A DNA stretch of 64,000 nucleotides from Amaranthus tricolor. Taxonomy: Eukaryota; Streptophyta; Magnoliopsida; Caryophyllales; Amaranthaceae. The position numbers and the translations under genes were made by a program. Positions 57,615-64,000 of the stretch are shown piece by piece. The stretch lies in NCBI RefSeq assembly GCF_026212465.1, contig NC_080059.1, forward strand, positions 12,826,440 to 12,890,439. Reading direction: 5' to 3'. The notes under the pieces are model-generated. The model made no database searches. It had not been told where the DNA came from and saw only the letters and a list, made by a program, of their open reading frames with translations. The first letter of the stretch is position 1; each line of letters begins with the position of its first letter.

Positions 57615-60600
57615 TTAATCGCTCCAATAATCCTCATCTCTTCTAATAAATTTTCCATTCATACCAGTATTTTCCTGTTCAAAGACAATAAATCGAAGTT
57701 AATATTTCTTGCATAGTTCATTTTGTACAAGTTTTGCACACTCCACACTGCTTTCCTACATTCCTTGTTAAAGCCAAAATGATAAACATAGGGACTATTG
57801 TAAGGTAACTTTTCATAATTACTAAATGATGGAAGAAATGATGAGATAATTACCACATCATCAGCACATAATTCGGCTGGAGACCAAACAAGTATCTTCC
57901 TATCATTTCCACCTGTGTACAACTCCTGAAAAATAACATTAAATCCATTAAGTCGTTGAAAAGTTACAACTTCTATGATATAATAACAGAAGAACAATAA
58001 CTTATAAACACCTTTTTGTAGTCCATATTAAACTAAGTGTGTCGAAAGCTGTATTTATTGTTACTCAGATTCTGAGTCGGGTTTTCGAATGTTGTCATTT
58101 TGGGTCAGGCCAATTTTTGCCTTGAGACGAGTATGAAATGGCACGGGATGCGGGTGTATAATTGATTATTCTCCAAGTCAAATCAAGTTCAGTCATGATT
58201 GGGTCAAATTCATAATTGGTTATGCTTAATTCAGATTTGATTCATCTCACGTATTGTTTATAAAATTCAAGCCAGATTTAAGTCTGGATTGAGCAAAACT
58301 TAAAATAATTCACAAACACTTGGATAAAAAATTAAACAAAAGGATTACACTGAAATTAATAAAGGAAAAATTACTTAGAATAATCTAACTTTTCATCAAT
58401 TTTCAAACAATGATCTCAACTTTGAATTAATCTTGAATATTCCAACCTTTGAGGTCCGTTTCCTAGAAACATTGTTCCCTTAACGGTTACCTGTTAAAAA
58501 TATTTTTCCAACTATTTCTCTATCCCTCCCATGTCTCCATTGAAGCACCCTGTTTTCAAGCTGTAGATGGTAAAGGCAATTTTTCTTTTAGTATCACACC
58601 ATTCTATCTTACTCTTCCTCTTCACTCAATTTCTTTTTCGTCAAGTATAGACTAATAATGACAATGGGCTGAATTTCATTAGGATTTAGGCTATTGCTTT
58701 CTTATAGAATTTCCCAAATTGAGTTATTTTTTATCTTGCTATTTTCAGCTTAAAGAGTAAATCTTTTCAAATCCTATGGTTAGAATTGCTTTTGTAATAC
58801 AATCTGATGTTTAACCTAATCTATTTGATCTCTTATTCTATTGGGTTTTAATGGTTCATTGAATTGGGATTTGAAGAAACAATTTCTGCAATAGCAACAG
58901 AAACCAAAAAAGTTTTGCCAATATCACCATTAACACTATATTTGGATAGCAAATTAGGAGAGAAAAGAAAAAAATAGGAGAAGTGAAGGAAGTGAAAAAA
59001 AGGGGAAGAGAAGAGAGAAAAAAGACTCCATTGTTTGTATAAGAAGGAAGGAAAAAGAAAAAAATTTCATATTCTTTTCAAATTTTTTCTCTTATGGAAA
59101 GATTTGGGTGTTAACAAAATAAAGGAATATAATCCCTCAAAATTCATTCCCTCCTAATCTTCTCCCTCCCATTTTGCTATCCAAATATCCAAATAAAGGG
59201 ATAGATCTCTCCAATCCTTTTCCTCAAAATCTTCTCCCTCCCTTTTTGCTATTCAAATAATGGAATAGATCCCTCCAAATCTTTTCCTTTTTTTTTTACT
59301 ATTTCCCTCCATTCAAATAAAACCTACAGAAACAAGCTGGTAATATTGGTAATGACTCACGTAACTATTCATTACCCAAATAGTTCTTTTCCCCAAAAAT
59401 TTTCAATAACCCACCGTGTCAATGGAAAAGGTTGAAGATAAACAACAATGGGGGAGAGAGAAAGTGAGACGGAGGAGGTTGAGCTACATTTCCATGGCAG
59501 AAAGTGAGTACTTTTTTCTTATGCGTTTTCCATTTTTAAAATTTTATTTAATTTTTATTTTTTTAAATAAAATCCACCAGCTATTGCAAGTCATATTTAG
59601 TCCAGTGATGTTGTATCGATTTAAAATATTCATAGTAATTTTTCCATTAACAAAAGAGTACAAAGAATATTCTTATAAACTTACTAAAAATTGAAATAAC
59701 TAGCACTTGGTGCAAATTGGATAATCAGACATACATTCAAGTGTACTCAAGTTGCTTTAATTTTTTAAATAGGAAATTTCATGTGGCGACCCTACATTTT
59801 TTACTTTTTCACAAATATTTTTTAAATTCGCGTAGTGATCTTGAGCATTTAATTTTTCTATGTGGTATTTAATTTTTCCATGTGGTAGACAAAATGTTTA
59901 ATTTTTCGTTAAATTAAGTACTTATTTTGACTAGATTTTAAAATATGTGGTCAATTAAAGTGATCACCGCGTTTGTTTTTTTAAATGTCACTACATTAAA
60001 TAAAAATAACGTAAAATTAACAAAAAAAACTTCCATTTTGTTTATCACGTGAAAAGATTAAAAGGTTGAAGTCACCAGATGGATTAAAAGAAATGTGTTT
60101 ACCACGTGAAATTCCCCTTTTAAATTTTTATTTTATATTTAGTTAAATAAATTTTAGATTGGGTTACCATCATGTTCGCTAATTAAAGGTTTTTGCTTGA
60201 GTTCACGTGAGGTTGATACCAAGTCCAGAACCCAAAAATTACCCATACAATAGTAAAAACCCGATAAATATAGTTTAATATTCTATGACTAGGTAAATGC
60301 GAGATAATCTAAATTTATTTGATCAAATTTAATTCAATGGAATTTGGATTAAACGAAGAAAACATGGTTAGACAAAATATAGTGTTCCGTTGATCAAACC
60401 TAGGTTAATAAAATCTAATTAGCATTATATGGAACAACTTATGTCATCAACCTTTGTTTGATACAACCAGAAATCAAATTACATTGAACAGAACATCAAT
60501 CGAACACGTTTTGACCCCCATTCAGCCAAAGTTTAACTGAACTCAGATTTTCAACTGGCTGGCTCAATTCGAAACCAATATGACACCAACATCGACACAA

Positions 60601-63600
60601 CAAAATAAATAACTCACGATTATGAAATGATTCAAACCTTGACCCAAGCTCAAACTCAAAATTATCCAACTTCAAGCCTATTTGAATTACCTATATGCGA
60701 TTTTGTAGGTCATTTTCTTTAGATAATATTTTGAAAAGCAAATATGAATCCCACCAACATGGCAACAATGAGTATATCTTGTTTTTATAATTATGCTTTG
60801 ACCTTTTTTGTTTGTTAAAATCGAGCATAACACGTGCTGCTGACCTGGTTTATAATATGTATTATATTCCATTTCCTTTATAAAGTAAATCCACATAGCA
60901 TTGGACACACTCAAAGCATCATGCAAAAACCGATAACATAAAGCGAAGGTCAAAACAATAATATTATGTTCCACTCATTTTTCCACATTAATATAAGAAA
61001 AATTGGAAGGAAATTGTAGCAAAACAAGTGGAACATGGTCTGAACATTCTAGAATAAGAGCTCTATTGAAAAGTGCTCCCATTAAATTTCCACCATGAAG
61101 CGTCATTAATATCTAAACATTGATTAGTCTTAAATGTCAGATGTGTGACATTACAGCACAATTCACTTCTAATAATTCTCCCAGCCCAATTGTATTATGG
61201 TATACAGAAGGCGTAACATCAGAAACGTCACTCATACAAGATTAAACAAAAGAAAAATGTCTTACCTGATTTTGTTCAGCCAACCAGCAACAATTGACAC
61301 ATTCATAGTGGCCACGAAAAGTCTGAGATGTGTTACCAGTCCAAAGATCAAATGCCTGAAGTACAAACATGGAAATTGTCAAGACCGGAAAGTATAAAAA
61401 TCCATGTGAAGGTCAATAGATGCGAAGGAGATACATTACTTTCACAGATGACATGCATGGAACAAACACAAGAGAAGAATCCTGAGACACTGCCAACTGT
61501 ATTCCTTTACTGTTTTGCAAGCGAACCGTCTCAAAATTCACTAGTGTGTTGCAGCCAGATTCAATATCCCACAACCTCAATCTGGAGTCAGAACCTGAAA
61601 TTTAAAATGGCAAGAAACTCATTTCTTTTTTATTTACACCTTACAAATCAGCAGTTAAGTTTTCTTCATTATACGATGCATTATCTTGCAGACTGATGTA
61701 TGACGAAAAAGCAATGACAAAATCTGGCCTTGAGCACAAGGTGTAACTACCTGCACTGAGAAGGTACATGCCATCCTCAGTTGCTTTCAAGCTCGTGACA
61801 GCACCATAATGAGCAGTTGCATTATCTTGACTTGATATCATCCCAGGATGACGCCTTTGTTTTGCATGTCCTCCCTTTAGTTGCATGGGTGATCTAGACA
61901 CAGCAGAAAGTTTTGTACCATTACCTAAAGAAACTTTTTTCTGCTGTCCCCTGTTCCTTACAGATGAATGCAGCTCCGCTGCCTTGGATGATGTTGCCTA
62001 TAGTTTACACATGCATTCAGAATCAATATGAATGATAAATTTCATTAAAAAAGGCTTTGATTTACCAGTACAAAGGATCCTTATGCAATCAACTACAATA
62101 ATAACAAATATCAAGTTATAAGTCGTCGACATCAACAACCTAGTGCCCCAATGCTATTGCAGTGATGCGTAGAGGCTGAATGTACAGAAGCAAGAGAAAA
62201 TATAGCAGTCTAAGCTGGTTTGTTTACATCGATTATGAAAATAACAATCAATACTTTTCGGCCTTCTTCATCCATCCTCAGCAAACACAACAGCGGAGCA
62301 TCTGGTACCTTAAATCTTGACACAATGATTTGTAACTAAAAGTAAAACCACTATTCGAATCTATATAACATGCAGAATGGCAGGAAAAAGATTATGAGAC
62401 CTTTTCCAAAAGAGAACGTTCCAACAGTGGAGGTCGTCTGCCAAGCTGAGATTTAGACTGATCCAAAACACGAAAGCATCCAGCACGTCTAATATCCCAA
62501 TAACGTATGGCACCATCACATCCCCCCGTCATCAAAATCCATTCACTAGATGTGGACCATTCAACTGTCATCACACCGTCTACCACAACAAAATGAAGAT
62601 TCCAAGTCAAAAAACATAGAACGGAAAATTCCCCCTCACATGGATTAAAATGAGTGAATGAACCCATACTAAAAAACCATAAGTAGAAGCAAAGCAATCA
62701 GTTCAAAACTTTAATCCAACAACTTGCAAGAGTATCTCCCATATCAAGAAATGATTAATAGGGCTAAAGATGATATGCCACATTACATTACTTTTGCAAA
62801 ACCTTAAATTGGTCAATCAGTCTTTTACCTCAATCTTTCAAAGTGATAAAAAACACAAGATAAGAACTTTAGTAAAGTACTTTTCGTCCTCAATGTACCA
62901 ATAACAATGACAAAGCCTTAATTTCAACCCCTTAATATAAATATAGAAATAACATACGCACGCTATAACACAAAGCATTTTTTGATATTTGAGATTTTAA
63001 GTGTCAAAGTATGTAACTAATTAACATTTTATATTAAAAACCAATGTAGCCCTATAATTTTTAAAGTGGAAGCATTAAGATTCGGAAACATACCCTATGG
63101 TGTCTTAAAATGAAATAGGGGAAATCCACCCCTTTTGAGGGGGCTGTGGTGGCAGAAGGGTGGGAGATCAAAAAAAATTTACTGCTAGGGTATGCTTAAT
63201 ACTTAGCTTTCACATCCATGGCATGTAAACAATGGAGGAGCACAAGTCTCTGCGAGAGCTAACAATCAAGGAAAAGCATTGGACTCAAGACATGAAAGAC
63301 GAATTGCAAAGACTGTTGTCTGTTTCTGTGTAAGTTTAGTAGGTTATTAAGGAAATAGTATTTGCGTCACCAAGATTTCAAGTGCATTTTGCTAGCAACT
63401 CCACCCAATATTAGAGATAAAATGGATGCAAAACTAGCCACAGATGGCAAATTAACTACACATCTAAGACTCAATGATCACAAATTGTTTATTTGTAAAA
63501 AACATATTTTTTATAGCATTATTGAACTAAGAGATAAAAGCTGATACACAATCAACTTGAGAATAGTCATTGGAGAAACGTAGAATTCATGTTAGGAGCA

Positions 63601-64000
63601 GACCAGAAAAGCAACAAGCAAGACCAGATCAGTTTTACTACCACTTAAGATTTGATTTAATAATGGCAGTGAACCTTGTTTGGTACGTTAGCCACCAAGC
63701 AAATCATTTTTGCTACCAATTCAGGACTCATTATAAAATGGTTGCGGACTTGGTTTTAAAGGTTAACTTCCTAGCAAAAGTAATTCAAGATTTCAAGTGT
63801 TCTGAATACATTCCCTGGAATCTTAACAAGGAAACGATGTGAATAGTACCAGAATACTCCCTTCATCCCTTTGATTTTTCTCCGTCAATTTACTTTTTTA
63901 AAGGCATATCCAGTCCCAATTCTTTTTTTGGGAAAAGGGAAAGCCTTAAGTGGACTGCAAAAAGAATATGAAACAAAATCAAAGGATTTGAGCACTCACC
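57615..64000 (-). CDS. CSA: CSA/ERCC8 WD40 protein, C-terminal six exons (partial)
   Basis: Cockayne syndrome A-type protein, the WD40 substrate receptor of the CUL4-DDB1 ubiquitin ligase in transcription-coupled and UV-damage repair in the nucleus. Exons visible: 62579-62401, 61997-61751, 61594-61440, 61355-61266, 57925-57854, 57674-57615, all in phase. The base at 64000 is the last base of the preceding exon (donor GGTGAG), which completes Asp at 62579, so the 5' part is just outside. WD repeats: EWILMTGGCDGAIRYWDIRR (WDIR is the DDB1-binding DWD-type motif), GSDSRLRLWDIESG, FRGHYECVNCC and LYTGGNDRKILVWSP. The family link is clear from RAGCFRVLDQSKSQLGRRPP and ATAHYGAVTSLKATEDGMYL. About 267 codons are visible. 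The last large intron (57926-61265) is filled with MITEs. Confidence 0.92.
58363..58500. repeat. Half copy of MITE family A in the CSA intron
   Basis: AAAGGAAAAATTACTTAGAATAATC and the following ATGATCTCAACTTT match the left ends at 6903 and 10321. The right end was not located. Confidence 0.6.
58925..59330. repeat. Degenerate MITE in the CSA intron
   Basis: ACTATATTTGGATAGCAAAT at the left is inverted as ATTTTGCTATCCAAATA at 59173-59189, and the right part is partly duplicated (TTTTTGCTATTCAAATAATGG at 59243). The interior is purine-rich on the left and pyrimidine-rich on the right. Confidence 0.5.
59763..60125. repeat. MITE in the CSA intron, 363 bp
   Basis: TTTTTAAATAGGAAATTTCATGTGG is inverted as CCACGTGAAATTCCCCTTTTAAA. 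No coding capacity. Confidence 0.65.
62580..63999. other. CSA intron, nothing further recognised
   Basis: 1.4-kb intron bounded by the donor at 63999-63998 and the acceptor at 62581-62580. Small frames inside have no recognisable domains. Confidence 0.6.

Noticed and set aside
62220..62330. Possible extra CSA exon (VPDAPLLCLLRMDEEGRK)
   Set aside because: The flanking exons already join in phase, and the peptide does not resemble the CSA family.
63362..63842. Two small + strand frames near the window end
   Set aside because: They lie inside the CSA intron on the opposite strand and show no recognisable protein content.

Overview
This is an AT-rich, transposon-packed piece of a plant nuclear chromosome, almost certainly from a eudicot. 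The evidence is spliced genes with long introns, and Ty1/copia, TRIM, LINE, MULE, PIF/Harbinger, CACTA, hAT-like and Stowaway elements with plant-type proteins. I cannot name the species from the sequence.

Five host genes could be assembled exon by exon, with phases that agree at every junction. (1) 3961-9208 (-): an NRAMP metal transporter of the NRAMP2-5 type, 5 exons, 543 aa. (2) 11500-13636 (-): an A3-type cyclin, 8 exons, 369 aa. (3) 27044-32933 (+): an armadillo-repeat protein, 2 exons, 354 aa. (4) 41360-45657 (-): the strigolactone receptor DWARF14, 2 exons, 266 aa. (5) 57615-64000 (-): the C-terminal six exons of the Cockayne syndrome WD40 protein CSA/ERCC8; its 5' part lies beyond the window. 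These genes are unrelated in function and do not form a cluster.

Mobile DNA fills the gaps. 1-2780 is a decayed copia with its 3' LTR. 13.9-15.1 kb is a Tourist-like repeat holding an LTR-like segment. 15.6-19.0 kb is a 5'-truncated copia joined to a PIF/Harbinger remnant (19.0-20.9 kb). 22.7-23.6 kb is an RTE-type LINE tail. 23.8-26.7 kb is a MULE with a truncated transposase and a truncated plant-mobile-domain gene, tail to tail, plus striking hairpins. 34.6-37.9 kb is a 3'-truncated copia. 40.7-44.2 kb holds four copies of a miniature TRIM retroelement, one intact with target-site duplication. 46.9-47.6 kb is a ~79-bp minisatellite. 49.2-56.2 kb is a nested stack: a foldback element split by a solo LTR that is itself split by another solo LTR, then a MITE split by a CACTA deletion derivative.

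The observations I rate highest are: a Met-to-Thr change at the metal-coordinating TM6 position of the NRAMP protein; a shared architecture in five different LTRs, each with a cluster of CpG-rich repeated or palindromic motifs upstream of its TATA box; the intact 260-bp TRIM with 60-72-bp LTRs; the MULE hairpins; and a His-to-Asn change beside the oxyanion hole of D14.
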